From Chrysophaeum taylorii (Eukaryota > Sar > Pelagophyceae > Pelagomonadales > Pelagomonadaceae), in assembly GCA_029834535.1 (NCBI GenBank), contig JAQMWT010000249.1, positions 1 through 64,000 on the forward strand: a stretch of DNA of 64,000 nucleotides. The letters run 5' to 3'. The translations under genes and the position numbers were made by a program. Positions 45,673 to 55,179 of the stretch are shown one piece after another. Numbering within the stretch: position 1 is the first letter of the stretch; every line of letters begins with the position of its first letter. The notes below the pieces were generated by a model. That model had not been told where the DNA came from and did not search any database. It saw only the letters and a list, made by a program, of their open reading frames with translations.

Positions 45673-48123
45673 ATGATGATGCTCTTCGCAGCAGCAGCAG
45701 CAGCAGCATGTTGGTGTGCGGTGGTCTCCGCGGGGTCTTCTCCCCAGCCGCCGCCGCCCGAGGAACGGCTCGAGGCGCGACTCGCGCGCGCTCTCTACGA
45801 GGTCCACAGCGACGTGTCGTCGCCAACCCCGGGGGTGGTGGTTGCGAACCGGAGTCTCCAGCACCTCATCGAGAAAAAGAATTTCCACCTCCCGCACGAG
45901 CAGCTGATGGTGCTGCACAAGCGGCAACCCCTCGTGCGCGAGGTGCTGGACGCGAACGACAACCTGCGGTCGATCGGCCTCGGCACGGAGTTCGACTTCC
46001 CGTCGATCGTCGTGATAGGCGACCAGTCGGCGGGAAAGTCGTCGGTGCTCGAGGCAATCAGCGGGGTTCAGCTCCTGCGGGGATCGGGGGTCGTGACGCG
46101 CGCGCCCATCGAACTCCGGCTCGACGGAAACGGCGACGACGAGTGCGTCGCGCGCGTCGAGGCGGAGGGCGCGAGCGTCGCGGTCGTTCCGTGCGGGGAG
46201 CTAGCGTCGGCGCTCAACGAAACGATGCGGTCGGCGTTGTGGTCGCAGCAGAACACGGCCCCCCGCAACAAGCACCACAACCACCAGGTCCTGGGCGTGA
46301 CGGACGCGGTGATCAGGGTCCGAGTGACGGCCGCGGGCGTGCCCGACTTGACGCTCGTCGACCTGCCCGGGCTCGCGAGAGTCGCCGTGCAGGGGCAGTC
46401 TGCGGACGTCCCGCGGCTGACCAAGGACCTCGCCACCAAGTACATCCGGTCCCCGAACACGATTATTTTGGTGGTGGTCCCCTGCAACGCGGACCTCGCT
46501 ACGGCCGAAGCCCTCCAGCTCGCGGCGGAGGTCGACCCCGACGGCAAACGAACGGTCGGCGTCTTGACCAAGCCCGATCTCATGGACCCCGGGACCGAAC
46601 ACACGCTCGGGGACGTCCTCGACGGGCGCGTCGTCTCGCTCCGGGAGCACGGCTATTTCGTCGTCCGGAACCGCGGTCAGCGCGCGATCGACAACAATAT
46701 GGACCTCGACGCCGCGCTACGCGAGGAACGAGCTTTTTTTTACGAAAGACACCAGGTTTTCGCGCGCCTCGCGCGCGAGAAGCATCCCGGCCGGTTTGGG
46801 GTCGCCAGCCTCGTCAGATATCTCACCAAGGTCCTCGTCCAACGGATCGTCGCCGAAATTCCCGCTCTCCGCGGCCGCGTCGAGGACCGTATCCTTCACG
46901 AATCCGCCGCGCTCTCCGCGCTCAACGGCAAGTACCACTCCTCGGTCTGGGGCGCCGTCGAGCGCAACCTCGGCGACGCGGCGAGCCGGAAGGCCTTCTT
47001 GCTGCAGCTGACCACCGACTTTACCATGTCCGTCCGCGAAACCACGAGAGGCCATTACGATATGCTCCCGCGCGAATCGGCCGAACGCGGCTTCATGGCC
47101 GACCTCCTCGCCCACTACCGCGCCTTCCACGTCGCCGTCAAGGAGAACGCTCCCCAGGTCAACTCCAGTTCCTACGACGCCGCCGTCCGCCACGCGGTCG
47201 CCACCCAGCACGGCCGCGAGTCCTTCTACGGCTTCCCGAGCTACGCTATCTTCGCGACGCTCGTCCGCGACCTCGTCGGCACCGTCAACGCCCCCGCCGA
47301 CAAGTGCGCCTCCCAGGTTCGTGCCAGAGTCCTCACCATGGCCCGCGCCGCCTCGGCCGACCTCTTCGCCACCCGATTTCCAAAGCTCCGCCGCGCCCTC
47401 GACGCCATCGTCAAGCGCCTCGCCGACGAGCGCCACGCCGACGCTTCGCGAGCCCTCGACATGCTCCTCGAGATGCAGCAGCACCCCTTCACCCAAGAAC
47501 TCGTCGCCCCCCTCCTCGACGACGACGACGACGACCACGATATTCTCGCGGGGGAGCCCGAGGGCAGCACGGGCCGTTTCTTCGGCCGCGCCTCGTCCAC
47601 CGGAGAGCCCTTCCGACCTCCGAACGCGAAGACCCAGACGCCCCAGCAGATGCCAAACTCGCAGAACCCCTGGAACAACAACAACAACAACAACAACAAC
47701 AACTACTACTACTACTACGACCAGCCCCCCGTCGTCAAACCCAATCGCCGCCGAACCCCGACCGATGCCTACGCCGTCGAATTCGTCAAGGCCAAAATCG
47801 ATCGGTACTTTGCGATTCTCGCCGAGCGCGTCGGCGACCTCGTCCCCATGGCCATCGACATGTACCTCGTCCAGAGATTCGGCCACGACCTCGCGCTTCG
47901 CGTCGCCAACGCCACCCACGCGTTCACCGACGCAGAAATCTCTGACCTCCTCCGGGAAAACGCCGACCTTGCCCGTCGCCGCCACGACCTCGAAGACATC
48001 ATCGCTAAACTCTCCGTCGCACGCGAGGTCATCGACGACTTCTCATCCGCAGCCGACGTCGTCGCCGACCACGACGATCTTCCCTTCGGCGGCGCGCCCC
48101 GCGCCAACCACCCCCCCCTCTGA
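45673..48123 (+). CDS. Dynamin-like GTPase with N-terminal signal peptide
   Basis: An 816-residue protein from the ATG at 45673. Residues 1-22 form an Ala-rich signal peptide ending VVSAGSS, with no Phe after the cleavage site. The GTPase domain has G1 GDQSAGKSS near 116, a Thr switch in GVVTRAP near 140, G3 DLPGL near 229 and G4 TKPD near 298. A helical middle domain follows. An Asn run and Tyr run (NPWNNNNN, YYYYYD) lie near 670, in place of a PH domain. The C-terminal GTPase effector domain is at about 700-790 (KAKIDRYFAILAERVGDLVP). Dynamins constrict membranes. A secretory leader on a dynamin is unusual and points to the ER lumen or the periplastid space. Confidence 0.85.
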   Translation: MMMLFAAAAAAACWCAVVSAGSSPQPPPPEERLEARLARALYEVHSDVSSPTPGVVVANRSLQHLIEKKNFHLPHEQLMVLHKRQPLVREVLDANDNLRSIGLGTEFDFPSIVVIGDQSAGKSSVLEAISGVQLLRGSGVVTRAPIELRLDGNGDDECVARVEAEGASVAVVPCGELASALNETMRSALWSQQNTAPRNKHHNHQVLGVTDAVIRVRVTAAGVPDLTLVDLPGLARVAVQGQSADVPRLTKDLATKYIRSPNTIILVVVPCNADLATAEALQLAAEVDPDGKRTVGVLTKPDLMDPGTEHTLGDVLDGRVVSLREHGYFVVRNRGQRAIDNNMDLDAALREERAFFYERHQVFARLAREKHPGRFGVASLVRYLTKVLVQRIVAEIPALRGRVEDRILHESAALSALNGKYHSSVWGAVERNLGDAASRKAFLLQLTTDFTMSVRETTRGHYDMLPRESAERGFMADLLAHYRAFHVAVKENAPQVNSSSYDAAVRHAVATQHGRESFYGFPSYAIFATLVRDLVGTVNAPADKCASQVRARVLTMARAASADLFATRFPKLRRALDAIVKRLADERHADASRALDMLLEMQQHPFTQELVAPLLDDDDDDHDILAGEPEGSTGRFFGRASSTGEPFRPPNAKTQTPQQMPNSQNPWNNNNNNNNNNYYYYYDQPPVVKPNRRRTPTDAYAVEFVKAKIDRYFAILAERVGDLVPMAIDMYLVQRFGHDLALRVANATHAFTDAEISDLLRENADLARRRHDLEDIIAKLSVAREVIDDFSSAADVVADHDDLPFGGAPRANHPPL

Positions 48124-48265
48124 TTTTTTTCGTCTGTCTCATCTTTCTTCTTTCTGTATCTATCTGTCTTTCTCTCTCCTGCGAATAATTATATCTTCCA
48201 ACCATTCGCGCCTTATTATTAGTCTAGTTCATAAGTCTGTCTGTCTGCTCCTGCTGGAAACGCCG

Positions 48266-48560
48266 GCCGCCGCCAAACAGAAGATCGCAGACGAGGACGC
48301 CCGGCGTCGAGCCCAGAAGGCTGTGCGCTGCCGACGCGATCGCGAGGAACGTCGAGCCCAAAAGGCCGAGTGCGAACACCGCCGGCGCCGACGCGACCGG
48401 AAGGAAAAGATCGCAGACGCCGTGGTCGCTTCCGAGGACGCTGCCGCGCGGCGTCGAGCCCAGAACGCCGAGTGCCAGCGCCGGCGGCGCCAAGGAGACC
48501 GCGAGAAAATGAATCAACAACACCCCTCGCTGGTCCGACGAGACGAAGACATGGCGGCCA
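48266..48560 (+). other. Imperfect tandem repeats encoding a basic helix
   Basis: The plus frame reads repeats such as RRAQKAECEHRRRRRDRKEK and RRAQNAECQRRRRQGDREK, three units of roughly 60-100 bp. A related piece (GCAAGGAAAAGATCGCCGAC) occurs at 50083-50102. The frame continues to 48958 with no recognisable domain. It may be part of a gene with an unseen first exon, or a mobile-element remnant. Confidence 0.3.
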
Positions 48561-48946
48561 TGCCCAGCGCGCGAAACCTCCCTCCCGTTGCCGACAACAC
48601 CGAAAAGAAAATAACCAAAACCTACAAGCGTAGCCGCCGCCGCCGCCGCTGCGGGATGATTAAAGCAAATCACGTCTGCCGCGCCGTTCTCTGCGTATCG
48701 GTTGCCGTTGGCGTTCAGGCCGACACCGCCGCGCGCGGCATCCGCGTAAGCGGACCATCGTCGTCCGCGACTCACTCCAGACAACGTCGCCATCGCCTAC
48801 TTCGTTATGCCCTCTCTGACTGCACGAGCCGCGTCTTCTTCCAGCCCCTCTTCTCCAAGACGCCGCGCTCTTCGCGCCGGTACGGTCTGACGGCAAGCTT
48901 CCCGGGACGCCCGCATGCCCCTCGGATCAATTCGGATGGATGGAAA

Positions 48947-49118
48947 CTAACTAACTAACTAACTTCGGACCTCTCCCGGGCATGGGAGCCAGGTTGGGCC
49001 GGCAGGAGCCGGTCCAGGATCACAGAGCAAAATCGCACAGTTGGGGTAGAGGCGAGGGATGAAAAGGCGTTGACGGCGGACCGCCACTGCGGACCGCGGT
49101 CTTGTGCGAGGTCGTGCC
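48947..49118. repeat. Dispersed repeat, about 172 bp (copy 1)
   Basis: It begins with (AACT)n and continues GACCTCTCCCGGGCATGGGA. It is about 85% similar to 58799-58971, in the same orientation. Similarity ends at GAGGTCGTGC. The sequence probably belongs to a longer mobile element that has decayed. Confidence 0.8.
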
Positions 49119-50185
49119 ACGAGTTGTGAAGGGGATGCCCCATTTCCGGAGTGCCTTGGCGAGCGTCCTCTCGTACGTCATCTAAACGGATGGATGGATT
49201 TCCATCTGTGGGATGAAGCCAAAGACCGACGACCTTTAGTTCATCTTTATCTGCCCGACCCTCTAGCGCAAATGAGCCGAGGCGACATCCCTTTTCCCAC
49301 TCCACTCTTGCCTCGTTGCTTTTTTTTTTGGGGGGGTAGGCAGCCACGATGGCGTTCGAGGGGATCCGTGCCTACTATGGGTAATCCGTCCTCCATTTCG
49401 TTCCTCGATACTTCTGTATTGCGAGGAGGGCCCGGAAAGTAAACACCACCTGCGCCTGATGTTGAGCCAAGACTGACCCCCTAGACGTCCAGACAACGCC
49501 CCTCTACCGACGTCCCTCCATCACGTGCGCCGCCGAGAGCGTGCCCGTCTCCTCCTAGCAGGCATACAGTGTGTCGAAGGCGGTGCAGCCACCGCCCACC
49601 TCGAGCAACGGCATCACGCGCAGGTGCACTTCAGGGAGCGCCAAGACGCTCGAAAAAAAAAGCCAACAGCCCCTTACATCTCCCGGTCGCCGGGTCCCGG
49701 GCGGCGTCCGGACGCTTAGTCTCGCGCTTGGTCGTCCCCTACAATCGGCTTGCGCCAGCATCCTTCCTTCCACTCACCCCAGCTCTCCTTCCGCTCGACG
49801 CTCGGACAACCGCCAATCTGAGTTGCTTTTGCGAGCGCCCGCTCTCCCCGTCGTTAACCAAAACCTTTAAAACATTCAAGCATCTCCCCCCTCTTAGCAG
49901 TCGACCTCTAAAAAACTACCTTTTTTGAGTTTTACAAAAACGACGAATAGTTTATACTCCTCCTAAATAAACCCACTTTAAACTTTGAGTCCTTACTCCT
50001 AAACCCCTCTCAACAAAACGGTGCCAGTGTGACTCGAGCAGGCAGCATTGTGGTGCTGCCGCCGACGACGACGCGATCGCAAGGAAAAGATCGCCGACGC
50101 CGTGATGGCAGCGTCGCGTCAACACGTTGTAAGCAAATATAGGGGCGTAAAGGACGAAGTCTCGTTTCCTACTAGATCGGAATGG

Positions 50186-53100
50186 TCACGCCGCCGTGAT
50201 GTCGTAGCCTAAGAAGACGACAAGAAGGTTATAATCACGTCGTTGTGATGAACGTCGCCCGCACCAGTTGAGATACCAGCCCGAGGTCCAGGTGGTGCGA
50301 AACTGGTGCTCGCCCACCGTCCAGCTGCGCTGAAATCGAAGCTCGGTGTCGTCGTCGAACAACGCGTCGATGATCACTATTTGGTACACGAGGTTGGACA
50401 GCACCGTCGTCGCGTAGGAGCCGTTTTTGAGACCGTCGCACTTGCTCTTGCACAGACTCGCGGCGTTCTTGTAGAGCTTGGCGGTGTTCTTGTCCCGTGC
50501 TTTGTCCGCGTTGCGCCCGTAGCTCTCAAAGTCGCGCCGGTAACTCGTGCAGACCTCCTCGAAGACGTCGCGCAAGTCGCTCAAGGGGGCGTCTTGTTGT
50601 TGTTGTTGTTGTTGTTTGGCGGCCATGTCGGCAACGCGGTCGATGAGCTCGTCGAGCGCCCGCTGGAAGAGCGCTTTGGCATTGGCGGCTGATGTTTTTT
50701 CGGGATTGAGCGGACAGCCGGCAAAGGCGGCCGCGTGAAAGCTCGCCGAGATGCAGGCGACGTACGCCGGCGTGCCCTTGCAAATTCTGTCCTGTCGAAC
50801 GAGTTCGCGCATCAGCTCTCTCGCGTGGCATTCCCACCGCCTGCAAACCTCGTCGAGCTGCGCTTTGAGTCCGCGTCGCGCGTAGGTCTGGCTTTCGAAA
50901 AAGCTCTTGCCGCGGCGGTTCCCGAGCTGAACGAGGTGCGGGATCTTGCACGTGGTTGGGTCGACGCCGGATGGCGCGAGAGCGACGAGGTCGGGCGCGC
51001 GTACGTTGGGGATCTCGCGCGAAACGGAGGAGAGTTTTTTTTTTTTTGTTGTTGTTGTTGCGAACTGGAGGAGAGGCACCGACGTCGACGACGACGACGA
51101 CGACGACGACGCGCTCGAGGCGGCGGCGGCGGCTTCAGAAGCGGGCGCGTCGTTGGACAGGATGGTGTACTCGAAGGTGAGTTTCGCCCGGTTCCACTCT
51201 CGCGAGGCGACAACGCCGTAGCGCGGGAGGTCGGCGTCCTCGTCCTTGCGCTTGAAGACGACGCGATCGCGGACGTCGGGCACGACGATGCACGAGTATT
51301 GCGTCGAGCCGTTGCCAACGGCGAGTACGGCGTCGGGAGGGTGGAGGTTGTGGAGTTGGTGAATGTAACGTACCGACAGGTCCTCGAACCACGCCTCGTC
51401 GAATTCGGTGTTTCTCTCGATCTTCCAGGTCGGGTGTCGCCGCCGAATTTCCTCGAACATGGCGAGCGCCTCGACCCGCACCTTGCCGCGGCTGTTGCGG
51501 AACCACGCGCCGGTGCCGACGACGACCACCGGCGGCTGCCATCCGTGTTCTGTCGGCTCGCACGCGCACGCGCAGCCAATCTGGACCTCGGCGACCGGTT
51601 TTATGACTGCCTCCCGGAGCGCGTCGACGTGAAGACCCTTGCGGAAGCGACGCTGTTTGACCATCGTTTCGCCGAGCGTCGGGTGGTCGTCCCACCGCAC
51701 GACGTACATGACGTTGACGGCGTCCTCGTCCGGCGATCGCTGCTCGCGGACGACGACGCCGCGTTGCCCGGGGACGACGACTCCGTCGGGCGCGTTGTGG
51801 TCGGAGGTGATTATGGCGTCGCCAAGCGAATACGCGTCGACGCCACTCGCTTCCCTCACGATCGCGAATTGGAGAGCGCTCATCGCCTCGACGCGGTCGA
51901 ACTGCTTGGGGTTTCGAAAGCCGCGGCCGGCGAGATGTCGCGCGCGGTCGACGCAGCGTCTCGCCGCGTCGTCGTCGTACGGCGCGCCGTTGACGCTCAC
52001 TAGAGGCGTGCCCTCTTCGAGACCAACGAGCTTGACGCCGTCCGCCGTTTTCAACTCGACTTTTTTGTCGTCGTCGTTTTGCGTCGTCGTCGTAGAAGAA
52101 GACGCCACGACCTCGCCCACCTCCCAGAGTCGCGCCGCGGGCTTTTGGCGATCCCATTTTCCCTTGAATCGGGTCTCGGCGTCCTCGGAGAGCCGCGGCC
52201 GAAAGCCGAAGACTTTGGCCAAGTCGATCTCGGACTCCGTCGCACTCGTTGCCGCTCTCGCGGCGGACGCGGAAATCTCGAACGAGTAGGCGGGAGCCAC
52301 GTGGTGCTCCATCCATCGGATACACGAGGCCGTGTCGCCGCGCCGGCAGTAGTCCTGCATCTCGATGGCGCCGTCGTCGTTGGCGAAGACGCCCCCGATC
52401 TTGCCCTTTTCAACTTTGTCCCTTAGCACGACGAGCTGGCGATGGCGGCGGCTGACGAACTCGTCGACGAGCGACGCGACGAGCGCCTTGGTCTCCCCGG
52501 TGCCGCAGTCGAAGAGGATGACTTTGTGCGATTCCCGTCCGCCGGCCGTCGGCTCGACGAGCTCGTCGGTCTTTTGGCGGATCAGCTTGGGGACGAGGGG
52601 TTTTTCCCTCCAAGGCAGCCGGAATCCGTGTTGAATCCGCGGGTTGTTGTAGCCCGGCGGCCGCTCGTTGAACTTTTTCGCAAAGAACGTTGTCGCTTCT
52701 TGGCGCCGCTTGGCGTATTCCGCCGACAGCCTCGCGTTGATTGCGGACGGACTTGCGCCGCCGCCGTCGTCGTCGTCGAGGGTGATCGGGCTCGCGTTTG
52801 CCCGCCAGTCGTGAAGAATCCACCGTCTTCTTCTTCTGTTTGGCGTAGAAGTTGTTCGTTCGACCGCGTCTCCTCTTGGCGGCGGCGGCGTCGTCGTCGT
52901 CGTGGAAGACGAGACCCCGGGCGCCACCCTAAATGGCGACGACGACGACGACGACGACGACCGTTTTATTCTGGCGTCGAACGCGACCAACGAGCAATGA
53001 ACGCGCCAGAGGAAGCGTTCCTCGATCGCGTCGAGAAACCACCGAAGGATGCGCCAGGTGCCCTCGTCTTGTGCGTGTCGAATCGCAAAGAAGCAAAGCC

Positions 53101-54712
53101 TGGATTCGACCTTTCGACGACGCTGGCGGAGTCTGCGAGCGTTCTCCGCCGCGTCGAGCGACGGCGGGCGGTGCTTTTCGGTAGTATAAAACCCGTATTC
53201 GGACGTCGTCTTGAACTTGTGAATCTCGAACAACTTGTTGTTCATGTGGAAGATCCTCACCAAGACGTGGCGGACGAGCGCGTAGACACCGATAAAGCAT
53301 GAGAACCAGATGGCGACGACGTCGAGGACGTTCTGAACGCGGGCTCTCCGGTTGGCACACCAATAATCGTACTGGTTTTCGTCGGTTCGGCAGTTCCAGT
53401 CGTCGTCGTCGTCGTCGTCGTCGCCCGGTTCGAGAGCATCCATGTCCAAGCCGAACTGGCCCTGGGCGCCGAAGCGGACGCAAGACGACGCGGCCGCCGC
53501 CATCATGATCGACTGGAACAACAAGATGACTTTGATGTAGAACAAGAAGGTCTCGGCGGCCGTGACGTAGGGAACGCTCGGGAGTTTGTCCGACATGTAG
53601 GTCTTAAGGGCGACAGTCGTGAGGAGCAAGGTGAGCGAGACAGACGCGCGATCGGTCACGGCGCAGGGCGGGATGAAAAACGCGAGAAAGCTCAGAATAA
53701 ACATGAAAACCAGCGGCACCTGCGGCAGAAAAAAAAAATGATTAGATAGTGCGCGAAGAACGGCGCTGACATATATGTTGTACACGATAGAAAGGTACTG
53801 CCTTGACACAAAAAGGAGCAACGAGTACTTGTCGATCCGCGGACGCTTCTTTGCCTCGGACGACGAGGGTTCGGGAATCTCCGCGAGTCTCGGAAGTGTC
53901 TCGCGGCCCTCGAGCGCGAAGAGCGTCTCGGTCGACATGTCGTCGACACAGTCGGCGTTCTCTTCGAAGACGTGGTGGGCGCTATCGGTCTCGTCGTCAT
54001 CCTTATCGTCGCGCGCACTCGGGTGCCGGAGGCGGAGGTGGTAGGGCCTGCCGTACGCGAACGTGCGATTAGCGTAGAACGTGATCGGCAACGTCTGTAC
54101 GTCGAACGGATATTCCTCGAGGTGGAGCGGCTGGTGGAACTTGCGCTGCGTCCGTTTGCGATACTCGAAGTGCCTTAAAATTGTCTGACGGCCGTCGCGG
54201 TCGTCACGTAGCGCGAGGCACCCGTTCTCGGCGGGCTCGCTGTCGGGGCCGAATACTGGTTCCGGATCTAAGGCATTCTCGAAGTGCAAGTTCGGCCGGA
54301 ACTTGTCCCAAAACTCCACGCACACGTCGTACTGCGTCTGATCGACTTCCCATTCCAATACGACTTCCAACGTCGCCTCGAAGGTGTTGTTTTTCGCGTC
54401 CACGTTCAGCAGCGCGAGCGTTCGCGTGCACAGTCTCGCGTCGAGCACAAAGCTGAACCCGAGGTCGTCGGTGACGACGGAGATCGACCCGCCGACGTGC
54501 GGGAATGCGCCGTCGTAGAGCCCGGAGTCGACCACCGTCGGGACTTTCTTCCAGATCGGCGGAGGTTTGTCGATGGTGCCCTTTCGCCAGTACTGGACGC
54601 TCGAGCACAGCGTCTGTACCTTGTCCACGAGTCGTTGAACATTCTCCTTCGGTGACCGTCGCCTGTCGTCGTTGTCGTCCTCCTCCTTGTCGCCGCCGCC
54701 CAAATTCCTCAT
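50186..54712 (-). CDS. Pentameric ligand-gated ion channel fused to GDA1/CD39-like nucleotide-binding domain
   Basis: The open frame from the ATG at 54712 has 1508 codons; a 90-bp in-frame intron (53720-53809) is inferred, leaving about 1478 residues. Residues 50-300 are a Cys-loop-type ligand-binding domain (VEFWDKFRPNLHFENALDPE, LEEYPFDVQTLPI). Four membrane helices follow: M1 ending FILSFLAFFIPP, M2 RASVSLTLLLTTVALKTYMS, M3 FYIKVILLFQSIMM and M4 VVAIWFSCFIGVYALV. After about 200 linker residues, an ASKHA-type region has FDCGTGETKAL near 729, VVVGTGAWFR near 1064 and AVGNGSTQYSC near 1130, like the apyrase conserved regions of GDA1/CD39. No signal peptide is visible at this start. In known pLGIC topology both ends face outside, as for ecto-apyrases. 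The fusion within one uninterrupted frame is direct; its function is inference. Confidence 0.75.
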   Translation of the reverse strand: MRNLGGGDKEEDDNDDRRRSPKENVQRLVDKVQTLCSSVQYWRKGTIDKPPPIWKKVPTVVDSGLYDGAFPHVGGSISVVTDDLGFSFVLDARLCTRTLALLNVDAKNNTFEATLEVVLEWEVDQTQYDVCVEFWDKFRPNLHFENALDPEPVFGPDSEPAENGCLALRDDRDGRQTILRHFEYRKRTQRKFHQPLHLEEYPFDVQTLPITFYANRTFAYGRPYHLRLRHPSARDDKDDDETDSAHHVFEENADCVDDMSTETLFALEGRETLPRLAEIPEPSSSEAKKRPRIDKYSLLLFVSRQYLSIVYNIYVSAVLRALSNHFFFLPQVPLVFMFILSFLAFFIPPCAVTDRASVSLTLLLTTVALKTYMSDKLPSVPYVTAAETFLFYIKVILLFQSIMMAAAASSCVRFGAQGQFGLDMDALEPGDDDDDDDDWNCRTDENQYDYWCANRRARVQNVLDVVAIWFSCFIGVYALVRHVLVRIFHMNNKLFEIHKFKTTSEYGFYTTEKHRPPSLDAAENARRLRQRRRKVESRLCFFAIRHAQDEGTWRILRWFLDAIEERFLWRVHCSLVAFDARIKRSSSSSSSSPFRVAPGVSSSTTTTTPPPPRGDAVERTTSTPNRRRRRWILHDWRANASPITLDDDDGGGASPSAINARLSAEYAKRRQEATTFFAKKFNERPPGYNNPRIQHGFRLPWREKPLVPKLIRQKTDELVEPTAGGRESHKVILFDCGTGETKALVASLVDEFVSRRHRQLVVLRDKVEKGKIGGVFANDDGAIEMQDYCRRGDTASCIRWMEHHVAPAYSFEISASAARAATSATESEIDLAKVFGFRPRLSEDAETRFKGKWDRQKPAARLWEVGEVVASSSTTTTQNDDDKKVELKTADGVKLVGLEEGTPLVSVNGAPYDDDAARRCVDRARHLAGRGFRNPKQFDRVEAMSALQFAIVREASGVDAYSLGDAIITSDHNAPDGVVVPGQRGVVVREQRSPDEDAVNVMYVVRWDDHPTLGETMVKQRRFRKGLHVDALREAVIKPVAEVQIGCACACEPTEHGWQPPVVVVGTGAWFRNSRGKVRVEALAMFEEIRRRHPTWKIERNTEFDEAWFEDLSVRYIHQLHNLHPPDAVLAVGNGSTQYSCIVVPDVRDRVVFKRKDEDADLPRYGVVASREWNRAKLTFEYTILSNDAPASEAAAAASSASSSSSSSSTSVPLLQFATTTTKKKKLSSVSREIPNVRAPDLVALAPSGVDPTTCKIPHLVQLGNRRGKSFFESQTYARRGLKAQLDEVCRRWECHARELMRELVRQDRICKGTPAYVACISASFHAAAFAGCPLNPEKTSAANAKALFQRALDELIDRVADMAAKQQQQQQQDAPLSDLRDVFEEVCTSYRRDFESYGRNADKARDKNTAKLYKNAASLCKSKCDGLKNGSYATTVLSNLVYQIVIIDALFDDDTELRFQRSWTVGEHQFRTTWTSGWYLNWCGRRSSQRRDYNLLVVFLGYDITAA
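53720..53809 (-). other. Inferred 90-bp phase-0 intron inside M1 of the channel
   Basis: On the minus strand it starts GTGTCAAGG and ends in a T run followed by CTGCCGCAG. Removal joins KYSLLLF to VPLVFMFILSFL, giving an M1 helix of normal length with the conserved Pro. Kept, it would add 30 residues in the middle of M1 without a stop codon. Confidence 0.6.
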
Positions 54713-55179
54713 CTGTCTATATACTAGAGCAGCAGTATTTCCACTCGAGTTGTTGTTGTTATTATTATCACTAATATAGCAAGGATATTTTCAAGACCCT
54801 AATTGGTAGCATATCCTAATAATAATGATAATAATAATAATAATAATTTGGAGTACAGAAGTAATAAATAGTCCCCATTGTGCGACTGCCGCGAGGCGGC
54901 AAACGACGACGACGGCGACGACGACTTGTTATTATTAATCACAAGGGATATATAAGAGCTCGAATGAGGATGCCGACGCGGTGTGTAGTGTTTTATTCTT
55001 TAAGAGAACGAAGTACGAGGAGAGATCTCTCTCATCTCGATATTATTATTATTATTATTATCTCGGTCGCTCGCCCGAGAAAGGGTGGTCGTCGATGAGA
55101 CTCTCGGAGAGAGAAGGGTGGTCGTCGCGTTTGTTAGTTTTTGATGAGGCGGAGTCTGGCAGCATAAAAAAAAGAGTGA
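54713..55179. other. Intergenic, AT-rich simple repeats
   Basis: (AAT)n at about 54817-54847 and (ATT)n at about 55041-55061. The upstream flank of the channel gene ends TATAGACAG just before the ATG, which could also be a 3' splice site of an upstream exon. No such exon was identified. Confidence 0.4.

Larger units (their letters stand above)
48124..50185. other. Gene-poor repeat region
   Basis: No confident gene. Basic repeat coding-like DNA occurs at 48266-48560, a dispersed repeat at 48947-49118, and then mixed-composition DNA. The segment 49840-50030 is AT-richer and pyrimidine-rich. No end repeats that would define an element were found. Confidence 0.4.

Noticed and set aside
45513-47945. 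810-codon plus-strand frame across the ABC1K/dynamin promoter
   Set aside because: It overlaps the dynamin gene in another frame and is strongly Arg/Pro-biased, typical of a shifted frame in GC-rich coding DNA.
47321-48265. Thr/Ser/Pro-rich plus-strand frame over the end of the dynamin gene
   Set aside because: It is a shifted frame of the GED-coding part with low-complexity product; only the part after 48266 was kept as a separate observation.
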